This document shows, in pieces, positions 34,159-45,737 of a DNA stretch of 64,000 bases. The position numbers and the translations under genes were made by a program. The DNA is from Clonostachys chloroleuca. Taxonomy: Eukaryota > Ascomycota > Sordariomycetes > Hypocreales > Bionectriaceae. The first letter of the stretch is position 1, and each line of letters opens with the position of its first letter. The stretch lies in the NCBI GenBank assembly GCA_037952775.1, contig JBANAY010000003.1, positions 5,084,001-5,148,000 on the forward strand. The letters run 5' to 3'. Below the pieces are notes generated by a model. It was given only the letters and a program-made list of their open reading frames with translations, did not search any database and was not told the DNA's origin.

Positions 34159-35826
34159 TGTGTCGACGTGTGGCTCGATTCAATCGACCCGGTTGAGCAA
34201 GCTAGGATGTGATAGGGAGCAGCAATAGTAGCAATCAGATGCCGGCCAGAGCTGGAGTGGTTAAGAGCTGCCATCGGATGCTTCCGCCAGCCCGTGACAC
34301 GCGCTAGAAATGCCTCGGATGCAAGCGCTGAATGTCTCCTCCGATGCGACTGGGCAATGGGACCAAGGACTTGTCCGTCGTGGGTTTATCCGAAACTTAC
34401 TTCGCACAAATGATGCCACCATTACATCGTGATTCACCCGTAGCCTTCCGGCCGGTCAATATACGGGGCTAGTCACAAATGTGCCTCTGGAATGTCAAGC
34501 GAAAGTACCGCATGGAAGCTCAATTGCCGGGTCAGAATCTGTTAGCAGCAGTTCCTTGATAACATGCTGCGTGTATTTAATGATATCCCGATTGAGTATC
34601 CGAACATCTCATCATCCATTGACTGCAACTCAAACAATTCTTTGTTTCGGGCGCGTAATTATTAAAAGATCCGAGCGGCTGAGAAGGGAATTTACCAACT
34701 CATGATCTCGCCTGTGAATCGCTTGTGCCAAAAAGGAATACCTCGACGACCCAGACGCGTAAATCATAATTGAGATTGTGTACACACTCATTTGCCCTAG
34801 GAGCTAAGCAAAATCAGTCTTTTGAAAGCTAACGCGAGATGGTACAGTCGAACAGTCCTAGTTGAAAACGCGTCAATCGAGGACAGTACCATGTCTCAGG
34901 AACGAACCAGGGGCTCCGAAATTGCGGTCAGCAACTCCACAGGGAGTGCAGCCACGGTCATTTTGACTCTCAGGCGCTTTCCACTTGAGCTTAAAGTCCC
35001 CTCCATGAGCATAACTAGATTGAGGTATTATCACAGTAAGAGAGATGAGAACCAACGTGACGTGACCTGACTCTTCATTGTCAAGCTGGAGCTGAGGTTG
35101 GTTTGTTATGATCTAGTGGGTCTTTGAAACAACCGGATCACAAGTGGAGACTCGGTATTTACCTCAGAAATCTTACCCTGAAGTTCCAACGTAGATGCTG
35201 AGAATGAACATAGTTGCCTTATGAATCTATCCCAACAAAACTTTATCTTACGTATAGGTAGATTATTTTGTTCAGTTTCATCTTGGATGTTCATCGAGAA
35301 TAAAACTTGGGGCATTTGCTCCGCCAGGAAATATATGCACAGTTGGAATCATGAACCAAAATCCGCTTGACCAGAAGATATTTACTGTCTAACCAGTTCA
35401 CTTCTTAGTCCCAGGTGATTCAGAACCGGCATAACTTAGAGTATTCGTAAGCCTTTGGATCAATTAAATTGCTTTAAAAGGAAGAAATTTTTCGATTAAT
35501 GAGAAGCGTCGTAGTCTGGCAGATAGTGGTGAAAAATCACGATGAATCTGACGGGTTTTGCCACGAGTAAGCTGTTCAGTGGAACCTTCCCACTAAGGAA
35601 GGTTCCAAGTCTGATGCTCATAGGCAAGGTAAGACTGTGGCAAGCAGTTCCTAAAGCAGTAGGTCAATGATTCTTTTCGGAGGATGAGCGATATATAAGG
35701 ATGAATTGTCCGATAATCAAACTAGATGCGGCTGTCTCCTTTCTTCTTGGTTTTCAATAGACAACGATATACGCGGAAATTCATTGTATCCCTTTCTTAG
35801 GCGATTTTCTGATCTTCATTCTTGTC
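34159..35826. other. Intergenic region, 1.67 kb
   Basis: No gene recognised. AT-rich patches near 35400-35560. A perfect inverted repeat at 35580-35607 is listed separately. Confidence 0.5.
35580..35607. promoter_or_regulatory. Perfect 11-bp inverted repeat resembling paired heat-shock elements
   Basis: Two arms, TGGAACCTTCC (35580-35590) and its exact complement (35597-35607), flank a 6-base spacer. Each arm is itself an nGAAnnTTCn unit, the heat-shock-factor pattern. It lies about 220 bp upstream of the metalloprotease start. It could be an HSF site or a stem-loop; function is untested. Confidence 0.45.
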
Positions 35827-36771
35827 ATGATGAGTCTTTTTCTGTCAGTCCTTGTGGTTGCTGCATTGAGTCACGGTTTATCTACAAAACACGATATTTC
35901 AAGATGTGGCAACCCGGAGCCTTCCAGAGAACTCCAGGAAGTTTCTCGTCTACTTTCCGTTGAAGAAAATCGAGTTCGTGACTTTGAATTATACACAAAG
36001 GACACATTGAATGTGTATGTGTATTTTCATACAGTCTCCGCGTCCTCAGATACCCTACTTTCGGTAAGCTTTGGATTTCATATTGGAAAAGTGAACGGTA
36101 TCACGGCTGACAGCATGCGTAGGATTTGACCCTAAACGAGCAATTCAACGTCTTATCTGAAGACTACGGGGTGTATGGCATCAATTTGAACCTGGCTGGA
36201 ATCTCGAAGACGGTGAACGCAACTTGGTCTCGTTTTGAGGATCAATTGGGCATGAAGACACAGCTTCGTAACGGGACATACAAAGACCTTAACATATACT
36301 TTCTTGACTCTGTCGGCGGAGCATACGGCGTGTGCTCCTACCCCTTGAACACGACAGCTGGATCAACTGACTTTTACTTGGATGGGTGTACTGTATTGGC
36401 GACTACTGTACCGGGAGGTACCGAAAAGCCTTACGACTTGGGGAAGACGGCCACACATGAGGTCGGCCATTGGTTTGGTTTATTTCACACGTTTAATCGT
36501 GGATGTGATGGTGGTGACGAGGTAGATGACACCCCGCCACAAGCCACAGCTACTTATGGCTGTCCTTTAAGCAAGGATACTTGCCCTGATAAGCCTGGCG
36601 AGGACCCTATTCATAACTATATGGATTATTCTGATGAGTAAGTGTTGAGCCACCGTTTAATCTTTCAGTAATCAAAAATATTAATACGCAACGCCTAGCG
36701 AGTGCATGTATGAGTTTACTCAGGGCCAAATTGATCGGATCCTAAGCTTTTGGACACTTTACCGGAGCTAA
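35827..36771 (+). CDS. Secreted pappalysin-type zinc metalloprotease (M43B)
   Basis: Exons 35827-36063, 36123-36637 and 36699-36771 give 274 aa. A signal peptide (MMSLFLSVLVVAALSHGLS) precedes a short propeptide-like region. The catalytic zinc motif is THEVGHWFGLFHTF (HExxHxxGxxH), followed by the Met-turn NYMDYSDDECMYEFTQGQ, which spans the last intron. Cysteines around GCTVL, GCDGGDEVDDTP and TCPDKPGEDP form the usual disulfides. This is the common secreted 'MEP1-like' protease of filamentous fungi, acting on extracellular protein. The last 24 residues lie in a small third exon. A palindromic HSE-like element sits upstream. Confidence 0.9.
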
Positions 36772-37538
36772 AGCGCATACCAACTCAGACTGGCCAGAAT
36801 GAAATTTGGAACTCTATGTCGTTTTAGTTTTATAACTGTTGGGCTGTGTTAGCCAAAAGACTGTGTTGCATCTACCATAAACAATGAGATGCTATCAGAT
36901 GTCGAAGTGGTGGAGATTGCATTAGGTACATAGACTTAGGATTTACCGACAGCCTTTTGCCGCTTATGATTGCGCTCAGGGTTTTCTTGCATCCTACTCT
37001 TGGCGGTACATGATGTTTCAATCATATGCTTGGCGGTATTTGATGTTTGTGTTGAGCATGAAATCCCATAACACGGACAAACAACAACGTGGAACCGAGC
37101 TTTATGATGTGTTAGGTAATCTGAGCCAATGAAGCAAGTCAAAGATAAATTTTGAGAATTCGTGTTCAGCACACGGACCGCCATTACTCAAGTCCCACGC
37201 AGCATGCCAAGACTGTAAGACAGATCTACCTCCTTTCCCACCTTTCAGGGAAGATACCCACAACCAAGATCAAAGGATACGACACCTGTCTATCGGTGGC
37301 AATGGCGGTCAGATTACAGTTCATTAAAGTCGCCGTAACCAGATGATCTTCCTTGCTGCCAAGAACCCCGCCAACCTTAACTTCCCCATGCTATCCTCGC
37401 CTTGCAGGTATTTCCTTGCGAGTAGGGTATTCCCCGAGCAGGCAGCAGGATTAATTCTCCATATATGGGCATAGCCACCCCCGCAGAAAGGGATGAACCA
37501 GGGCAAGCAGAGATTGTCGACAATCCCAGCAAGATAAT
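36772..37538. other. Intergenic region, 0.77 kb
   Basis: 3' flank of the protease gene and promoter of the flavoprotein gene. No other feature found. Confidence 0.5.
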
Positions 37539-39535
37539 ATGCATTGTAGATTTCTTTGGTATCTTGCCGTGGCTCAATGGGCCTTTGGGCTTCAAGCGGG
37601 AGAAGAATCGTCAAAAACTCCGGACTGCAAAGCCTTCCCAGGCAAGGCTACCTGGCCAGCTCGTCAGGAGTGGGACAGACTGAATGCGACTATATCAGGC
37701 CGTTTGATTAAACCTCTGGCTCCAGCGGGTGTCTGCCATGCCGAGCAACCCAACTTCAGCAAAGATGCGTGTGAAGCCCTTGGGCAAGAATGGACAGGAT
37801 ACAATTTTCATCTAGATGATCCTGTGTCGATGATGTTCGCAAACTGGGCCAATACTACCTGCACACCCGACACTTCCAAGCCATGCACAACGGCTGGCTA
37901 CCCGGCGTATGTGGTGAACGCAGAGTCAGCGGAGGATGTCAAAGCTGGAATAGATTTCGGTAAGAATTCCAAATCCGAGCTAGCGAATACTTCTAACTGC
38001 CATGCAGCACGAGACAAGAATGTACGACTGGTCGTCAAGTCAACTGGTCATGATTTTCTTGGACGATCTATTGCGCCAGGGAGTTTATCAATCTGGACGC
38101 GACATCTGAGATCAATTACTTTCCACAAAGGGGAGTACAAGCTAAGTGGAAGTGAAACTATCATTCAAGGTGATGCTGTTACCGCTGGAGCTGGTGTTGG
38201 CATGTATGAGCTTTATCAAGCCATGGATAAATATGGAAAGGTTGTGGTTGGAGGTGGTGCTCAGACCGTTTCATTAGGGGGCTATCTGACTGGCGGTGGC
38301 CACAGTCCTCTTGGCCTTCATTATGGACTGGGAGCGGACAATGTCCTCGAAATGGTCGTTGTTAGCCCTGATGGGGAGATTCTCACTGTAAATGAGGAGC
38401 AGAGCCCGGATCTTTTCTGGGCCTTGCGGGGGGTAGGTGTTCTCTCTCACCCTTCAATCAACGGGTTTGAGCCCAATTTCTGACGTACGACTACAGGGTG
38501 GAGGTTCGACTTTTGGAGTCGTCATCTCCTACACCATTCGAGCTTATCCCACACCTCAAGTTCAACACACACTTGTATTCACAATCATCCCCTCAAACTC
38601 GTCTCGGCGTAACGAGTTCATGGGATTCATGATGGGAAAAGTCCCCGAGTTGATGGATTCCGGGCTTTCAGGCCTCTGCATCGTGGACCCGGATGGGAAA
38701 ACCTCAGACGTGTATAATCTTCCAGCCAACATGTCCATGTTTGCAGGTTCACTCACGCTCTTGGATCGGGGCCCTGATGACTACACTACTCTCCTTGATC
38801 AATTGAACTCTACGCTGCATGAACGCTTTGGGGGAGAAGCTTCACTTGTGGCGGAAAAGCCAAAATCATATGGGACCTTTCTGGAATGGTTCTCCTTGCA
38901 GACAAATCTGCAACCTGGCCGCACGTTCCTCATAGAATCGTGGTTGCTTGACCGAGATGCCCTCACAAACAACCCGGATGCCCTTGTCGAAGCTGTGACA
39001 TCTGCGGCCAAGCCCGCGCGTACCATATACTTCTACAACTTTGCTGGTAAGGGTGTTCAGGAGGCCAAGCCACGAGGTGGTTCGACTGCCATCCACCCTG
39101 GCTGGCGAAAGGCATACACCCTGGCGAGTATGCAATCCAATATCTTCAACTGGATCACACCGGCATAAAGTGCTAATAGTTCAATAGTTTCTGATGTGGA
39201 ATTTGACCCATATAGTGAGACATCCGAAATGGAAGTCGCTCACAGCATGATTGAGGCGTACAAGCCACTTCGAGAGCTGGCCCCGGGGATGGGTTCCTAT
39301 CATAACGAGGTGGGTTTATCTGTGCCGTCTTGTATCTCTCATCGAACTCAGATCTAACAGAACAAAAGGGCATGATTTATGATAAGAGTGCAGATGAAAC
39401 TTTTGGGGAGACAATTACGAGCGTCTCTTGGAAATCAAGCGCTCAATAGATCCGGATGATGTTTTCTGGTGCACTCCATGTGTGGGAAATGACAGATGGG
39501 AACAAAAGGAAAATGGCATGCTTTGCAAATTGTAG
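37539..39535 (+). pseudogene. Secreted FAD-linked oxidase (berberine-bridge-enzyme type), frameshift near 3' end
   Basis: Five exons: 37539-37959, 38008-38432, 38497-39127, 39188-39309 and 39369-39535. The N-terminus is a signal peptide ([20 protein letters not shown]). The FAD_binding_4 domain has [30 protein letters not shown] (flavin-linking His region) and [19 protein letters not shown]. The BBE C-terminus reads NYERLLEIKRSIDPDDVFWC and ends CKL. In exon 5 the frame slips at the T4/G4 run 39401-39408, where one extra base would restore ETFWGDNYER. Such enzymes oxidise sugars, alcohols or secondary metabolites with O2, making H2O2. Intron 4 (39128-39187) carries a TGCTAAT branch and removes the TAA at the end of its exon's open frame. 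Confidence 0.82.
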
Positions 39536-39579
39536 GAAAGTTGCCTCAGATTCTCAAGTTGGGACAGCACAATTCTAAG

Positions 39580-41264
39580 CTAGACAGTCTCCTTGTGTGT
39601 GGCCTCTACATTGTGTTTGACGTCTTTGGAAACCTCGGCCACGGCATCACCTTCACCGAAAACCACGGCCATTTCCTCTAAAGTATGGCCACGTGTTTCT
39701 GGGTAGAGGAAATAGATAGTGATTGTGACCTCGAGAAGAATCACTGCAAATACAGCATAGTACTTCCAACCGATATCATTCAGGGCGATTGGGTTAACAA
39801 ACGTGTTGAAGAAGATGGCTGCATATGTGGACATCTGTGTAAGCGCGGTACCTCGGGCACGGAGCGTGTATGACCAGATTTCAGCAGGATATGATACTAA
39901 GAGCGGAGTACTATGGAGTCAAAGTAAGCAAGTGTTGGCTAGAACTTTTGGGGATCAGATGAAGAGTGACACTCACAAAGCAATATCGTAAAAAGCATAG
40001 TAAATGAAAAGGAAAGGAATAACGGCAAGACCAGTGGGCGCGTTTCCTGTGGTGGCAAACGATCCTCAGAGGCCGGAGATCAGAATGAAGCTGACAAGCA
40101 TTCCGATAGAACTGATCAGGAAAAGAGGCCGCCGTCCCAGTCTGTCAACGAATGCGGCAGCACCCACGGCAAATATCAAGTTCCAGATCTGTAAGCAGCC
40201 GCTGATCAACGTTTGATCGGTCGCTGATGCGATTCCGACCGTCTGTAGGACAAGGGCCAGATAGTAAGAAACGACACCCACACCGTTCCACTGGGCAAAG
40301 GCACCAAGAGTGGTCGAGATTGCAGCACGATGACGGTTTCCTGGAGTTCTGAAGAGATCCATCTAAGAAGTACTGGATGCCGCATCCTTTTCCGCCTGGA
40401 TTGCCGTTTCGATCTCTTCGAGTTCGAAATCAACAAGGGTAGAATTTTCGTCACCACCTGCGTGGAACTTTGTCAACATCTTCTTAGCTTCGGCCCGTTT
40501 GCCTTGCGAGACTAGGAAGCGTGGAGACTCGGGAACAAGTATGGCAAACGGCAGCACCATGACTGGTATGGCTGCTTGGAGAATAGAAGGAATTCTCCAC
40601 GCCCAAGAATCGCTGTAATTCCGTGTTCCAAACGTTGCCCAAGCAGCTAGTAAGCTACCTACGTACCAGCCGCTATTGTAAAGGGATGTGAGAAAGGCTC
40701 GATGCGTAGGATATGCGATTTCAGTAATGATTAAGGGTGAGAGTCCACCCCACCAGGCGCTGGGCTGGCCAAGGAAGAAACGACCAAGGATGAAGGCAGC
40801 TTGATTTGGGGCAAAGGCTTGTAGAAATATACCGAGAAAGAGGAAGACAAAGCCGATAAAGAGTCCCTTTTTGCGACCCCAACGATTGGCAAAGTAGGCG
40901 ATAATTGGGTAAGCTATTGTGCTCGATAAAGGCTGTGCCGCGCCGATGAAACCTAGCCAGGCTCCTGTTGGGTGATTCATAAACTCTTGCCATGCGGGCA
41001 ATGCTTGAAGTCCATTTATCATGGTGCCATCGAATCCGCTGAAAGGATGTTAGGGCTGTTAATCTTCAGCAAGTCCAAGAGAAGTAGAGACACGTACTTT
41101 GCGGCCGCGAGAAGAGACAAGGAGTAGGCGTAGGCATTGAGGATGATCAAATGTCTCTTTCGATACCAGGGAACTCCATCTTGAGGCAAGACCTGAGCTA
41201 GGCCATGACCAACGGCGGCCTGGTCGGATTGACGTGGACTCACAAGCTTGCCCATATTGGTCAT
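39580..41264 (-). pseudogene. MFS sugar transporter (lactose-permease-like), two nonsense codons
   Basis: Exons 41264-41098, 41038-39977 and 39910-39580 (519 codons plus stop). Clear sugar-porter motifs are NGFDGTMINGLQALP at intron 1, ANRWGRKKGL, PESPRFLVSQGKRAEA, DRLGRRPLF and PETRGHTLEEMAVVF. Two in-frame stops break it: TAG (40365-40363), where the family has Trp in 'SWMDLFRTPGNRHR', and TGA (40068-40066), just before GSFATTGN. The TGG to TAG change is the CpA to TpA type on the opposite strand. Everything else, including splice sites, is well kept, so inactivation looks recent. It faces away from the Gfo/Idh gene cluster across about 1.1 kb. Confidence 0.85.
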
Positions 41265-42402
41265 TGCAAAGAGCGTTCAACGTTGTAGTATGTGAAAGAT
41301 TATTGTAGAGGCGTAGGAGAGAGTGTTATTGGGATCTTCAATATGCTGCCGGACAGCTTCACCGAGAGAATGTATAGACACGGACTCAATATACAAACCC
41401 CACACTCATCCCCCGCGAACGGTTTTGTGTGGAGCGTGGAGAGGGACGTATGGGTATGTCATAATCGGTCTTTCAAGTTACATTTGCAACATATGGCGGG
41501 GAGTTTCGGGCCATTCTTCTCACAGCCTACTGCTTGGTCTCTTGAGTGGGAGACAACAACATTTCCGAGTGATCATGGTCTCTTTTAAGTGAGATTTGGC
41601 GTATCTAGCTTAGCACAAAATACCAATGATAATAGATTGGGCTTTCGTTCTGATCGTAAACGGATTCACGGTGCGCCATCGGGAAAAGTTAACAACGTTG
41701 GTAACAACCTGTATCTCATGGTCAAGCAGGAGTAAATCATGGGCAGCGCGTAATGAAAGACAACGCGGAAAAAGATTCCCAACAACAGCGCAAACTATCA
41801 TACCCAGGGCGTCGGGGATGAGTTTAGGCTTGTGTGATGACCCAGGCTAATGTGGGAAGAGGGGAGGGAGTCTGGGGTAAAGCAGGGGCTCGACTGTGGG
41901 CCAAGTGGACCATCATATGCTCGCTTAAACTTAGACAATTAACAGGCTAGCTTGGTCAACCCTTGTCATGGTGGTTCGGGGAGTTGCGGGCTTTGATGCT
42001 ACGTTGTTAGTCTCCTGGGCGGAGGAGTTTGCTCGGGGAGTCCCGGGGTTTTTCACCTTGAAGTCCAGTCTGGTATCACTTCGTATTGCTCCGCACTGGT
42101 CACAAGGTCGTGGAATCCACCGGTTTAGCTCTCCCTCCTCCCACTAACTCCACACAGACAGGCAGTCGTCGAAGTGAGAACTATATTGTTAGGCCGGGAT
42201 GGCATGTAGTTTGCTAATGTCTGAGAATACGCCGAGTCTTTTGCTTATGGTAGTTCGTAACTACTTGTTAAACGACTCCGTGCTGGCTGCTTGTCCAACT
42301 GCTTTCATTCACATATTCCATTTCGATGCGCCAGGGTTGGTCTGGTCGACAATTCTTCATGCTGTTTGACTGAGGTTATTCTTCACGGTCTTTGCGGTCA
42401 AT
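41265..42402. other. Promoter region between MFS pseudogene and Gfo/Idh gene
   Basis: 1.14 kb between divergent starts. It contains the two CGG-N7-CGG repeats listed separately and CreA-like CTGGGG/CAGGGG around 41870-41888. No gene seen. Confidence 0.5.
41977..42046. promoter_or_regulatory. Two direct-repeat CGG-N7-CGG motifs
   Basis: CGG-GGAGTTG-CGG at 41977-41989 and CGG-GGAGTCC-CGG at 42034-42046, 57 bp apart, share TCGGGGAGTnnCGGG. Direct CGG repeats with fixed spacing are classic targets of dimeric or tandem-binding Zn2Cys6 proteins. They lie about 360-430 bp upstream of the Gfo/Idh gene and about 710-780 bp from the MFS start. Confidence 0.4.
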
Positions 42403-43682
42403 ATGTCGCCGTCTAACAACCAGAAAGTCCTTCGCGTCGGCTTGATCGGCTGCGGTGAAGTGTCCCAGGTTGTTCACATCCCAACTCTATCGTATATGTC
42501 GGACTGGTTTCAAATCACCTACTTATGTGATGTCTCTGCTCTGGCACTTGAACATTGCGCGCCCAAAGTGTCAGGCGCGAGACCGCAGACTACAGCGAAT
42601 CCTGAAGACCTCTGTGCATCAAATGATGTTGATGTTGTTCTGGTAGTGAGCTCGGATGAGTATCACTCTTCACACGCTGTCTGTGCCCTTCAGCATAACA
42701 AACATGTATTTGTGGAAAAAGCTGTCGCATTAACATCGCGAGATATCCAAACGATCATGACGGCTGAAAAGAGTAGCAAAGCCAAGGCTATGGTGGGCTA
42801 TATGAGATGCTATGCCTCCCCATTCGAGGATGCTGTGAAAGAAATAGGGGGCCTAGATAAGATTCTCTATGCTCGAGTCAGAGGTATGTATCACTTTCCT
42901 CTGCTAATCATGTCATATAAGTTGAGTGTGTCTAACTATGGATGAATTATGTGGGAAAACAGATATCATTGGCAAAATTCGTTCTTTGTCGATCAGTCGT
43001 GCACATTTCCACGCAAATTCACAGATTTCAAACCTGAAGATGCTACAGACAAGTCAAACCGTGCCAAAGAGATGATTGCCGAGGCTTTTGAAAAAGACTG
43101 TGGCGGAATCCCAGTCACTGATAATTCTACCTTGATGTGGCGTATCCTAGCTGGTCTCGGCTCACATGACCTCTCGGTAATGAGAGAAGCACTGGGGATG
43201 CCCGACAAAGTTGTTGGTACTTCCCTCGGCTTTCCCTTCTGGACGTACGTTTATTCTATCCCGGGTAGAGACTAAGACACTCTTGCAAACTAACCCAATT
43301 TGTTTGTAGTGCAATCTTTCAATATCCGGGCTTCGCAGTTTCTTACGAATCGGGAATGGACAACATCCCTCGTTTTGATGCCCATTTAGAGGTCTACAGC
43401 AACAACAAGACCGTACGGGTTCAATACGATACGCCGTATGTCAAGGGTTTGCCTGTGACCATGCACATTGTGGAGAATGTGGATGGTGCTTATAGGGAAA
43501 GCACTATCCGTAAGTCATATGAGGATCCGTACACACTTGAACTAGTAGCCTTTTGGAAGCTGGTAGTAGAAGGACAGCCTGTGAAAACAACAGTGGCGGA
43601 CGCGTTGAAGGACATCGAAATATCTGGCATGATCATGAAGCACGGATATGGTGAGAAGTTGATACATAAAAAGGGGGATTAA
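42403..43682 (+). pseudogene. Gfo/Idh/MocA oxidoreductase, single frameshift
   Basis: Exons 42403-42883, 42963-43244 and 43310-43682. The NAD(P) fold starts RVGLIGCGEVSQVVHIPTL; VDVVLVVSSDEYHSSHA and HVFVEKAVALTS follow. The usual EKP of the family reads EKA here. After intron 1 the acceptor phase leads to DIIGK, but the rest (NSFFVDQSCTFPRKFTDF) is in the next frame; one missing A in the run 42974-42977 would explain it and gives 378 aa. The C-terminal half contains GSHDLSVMREALGMP, with a His-Asp pair as in the family active site. Members oxidise sugars, inositols or cyclic polyols. Either a fresh pseudogene or a homopolymer error. Confidence 0.78.
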
Positions 43683-44163
43683 TAAACCAGTAATGCCCCA
43701 TAGCCTCTGATGACTGCACATGAATCAACTGGTGAAGTATCCCATGCTCATTGACCAGACATCGATTTTCGATGGAAGTCTGGTCAATCTATATCACCTA
43801 GATTCCTGACATATAACCTTATAAATTCCGAATGATGAACCTTATATTACTAAAACCACAGCTGTGACTTAGTCGTCGTATTGCCGTTATGCTATGATAG
43901 TGCGTTTAGTGACCAACCGGGGAGTATCGGCTCAAATGCCAACTCACACTTCGCCAACATGGTCCACAGATACACGGCTTGCAGTCACCCTTTGGTGTAT
44001 TATTAATTGGCATACCTTAGCTACCTAGCAAGAACATATTTAAAACAAACGCAGAGACTGATAAATTTCCTTGCTGCTCACTGATCTGGCTCGCATTGAA
44101 ATAATTCTCCTGTGTTTTCCCTCAACTTGTTCTGTACTTGTCACTTCAGCGGCCTGAATCGAA
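43683..44163. other. Intergenic region between two Gfo/Idh genes
   Basis: 481 bp, promoter of the second oxidoreductase. No additional feature recognised. Confidence 0.45.
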
Positions 44164-45361
44164 ATGAGCGATAACAATCTCCCATCCCTGCGATGGGGAA
44201 TTCTAGGTGGGCAATTTATCAAAGCCGATACCTACTTGTAAAAATTACTAACAGAAAATCAAGGCGCCGGCTTGATTTCTTCCTGGTTTGTCTCTGATCT
44301 TTGCCTGGAGCGTGCGGAGGCGACCACAAAGCATATCATCCAGGCCATAGGCTCTTCGTCAAAGGAGAAGGGCTCAGCATTCGCGACCAAAAACTGCCCA
44401 TCCCATACACCAAATATATATGGCAACTATGATGGAGTATACAGCGACCCCAACGTGGATATTGTCTACATTGGAACACCACATACTTTGCACTGCGAGA
44501 ATGCTTTGGCCGCGATAAAAGCAGGAAAACATGTGTTATGTGAGAAGCCTCTGGCTATCAATAGCAGAGACTCCCAGAAAATGATTGATGCCGCAAGGGA
44601 GAAAGGTGTATTCTTCATGGAAGGTGAGCTTTGAGTACTAAATATGCTCTAGAAAGTGGTGCTGACCTCCTATTTCAGCTGTTTGGACACGATTCTTCCC
44701 AATCGCCAAGAAGCTCAAAGCCCTCCTCCACGAGGAAAAGATTATTGGAGATATTGCCAGTGTTCAAGTCGATTTTGGGCTGTACATGCCTATCGGGGAG
44801 AAGGACGCAAACCACAGGACAGCCTCCCGAGCACTCGGGGCTGGGGCTTTGCTTGATATTGGCATTTATTCCCTTACGTGGGCCTCAATTGTTCTCGACG
44901 CCGCACCTAGGAGAAATCGCGACATCGAGCCTGGACTATCTGCGAGCATGCTGTTCTATAGCGAGACGGACCCGGAGAAAAAAGTTGACGAGGAAGTTGC
45001 CGTTGTTCTGCGGTACCCGGAACTAAAGGCCCAGGCGGTATGCACAGCTTCGCTGCTGTATAAGAAAGAAGAAGAATTCGGGCAAGTATATGGCTCCAAG
45101 GGATCTATCGCAATTGGCGGAGTCAGCGCGTCAAAGCCTGGCTTCTTGGTTATACGCGTCAAGGACGCAGAGGAGAAGCGGATAGATTTTGAAGTTCCGG
45201 GAATTGGTTTTCACTATGAAGCAGATGCCGTTGCCGAAGATATCAGGTCGGGTCGCACACAAAGCAGTGTGTGCTCTTGGGATGACACGCTGACCATCAT
45301 GAGAAGAATGGATGCCGCACGCGCCATCTGTGGCCTGGTGTACCCGCAAGACGAGCAATAG
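44164..45361 (+). CDS. Gfo/Idh/MocA oxidoreductase, dihydrodiol/D-xylose 1-dehydrogenase type
   Basis: Exons 44164-44206, 44264-44623 and 44679-45361 sum to 1086 nt, 361 aa. Splicing at AAG 44263 yields RWGILGAGLISSWFVSDL, the classic Rossmann start of the dimeric dihydrodiol dehydrogenase/NADP+ xylose dehydrogenase group. Also present are VDIVYIGTPHTLHCENALAAI, AGKHVLCEKPLAIN (EKP intact), FMEAVWTRFFPIAKKL, and GAGALLDIGIYSLTW with the catalytic-region Asp/Tyr. Cytosolic, NADP-dependent sugar or diol oxidation is likely. It is tandem to a related but frameshifted gene and near a broken sugar transporter, suggesting a small sugar-oxidation locus. Confidence 0.88.
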
Positions 45362-45737
45362 GTACTTGAAAGACGAAATACGAAATAGATAGACATATTG
45401 GCTAGCTGTATTGGTTAGCTGAATACTCTACACACTTCTTCGCCGTCTAATTGGGAATCACAGTTTCTCTGCCTAACATGGAATGATGACTCCTAGTTTA
45501 CGAGCAAACGGCAAGTTTGTTTCTAGATTCCACCCATCTCATGGATCCCAGTCCTGTTATCCAACTCTCGGGGCTCCGTAGTCCTCGTATATTTTTAAGA
45601 ATTAGAACCAATGCCCTCTTTCGGTGGCACAGTAGAACCTCAATGGGTCTGATTGTCGGATGTGGCATCAAACTCTGCAATCTGATCATCCTCCTTAGGG
45701 ACCCGTCGGTTCTTCAAATATCCCCATGTGAAAAAGG
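45362..45737. other. Intergenic region between convergent genes
   Basis: 376 bp of 3' flanks. Nothing recognised. Confidence 0.45.

Noticed and set aside
37324..37614. Minus-strand 96-codon frame overlapping the BBE start
   Set aside because: Shadow of the real plus-strand signal-peptide exon; no homology recognised.
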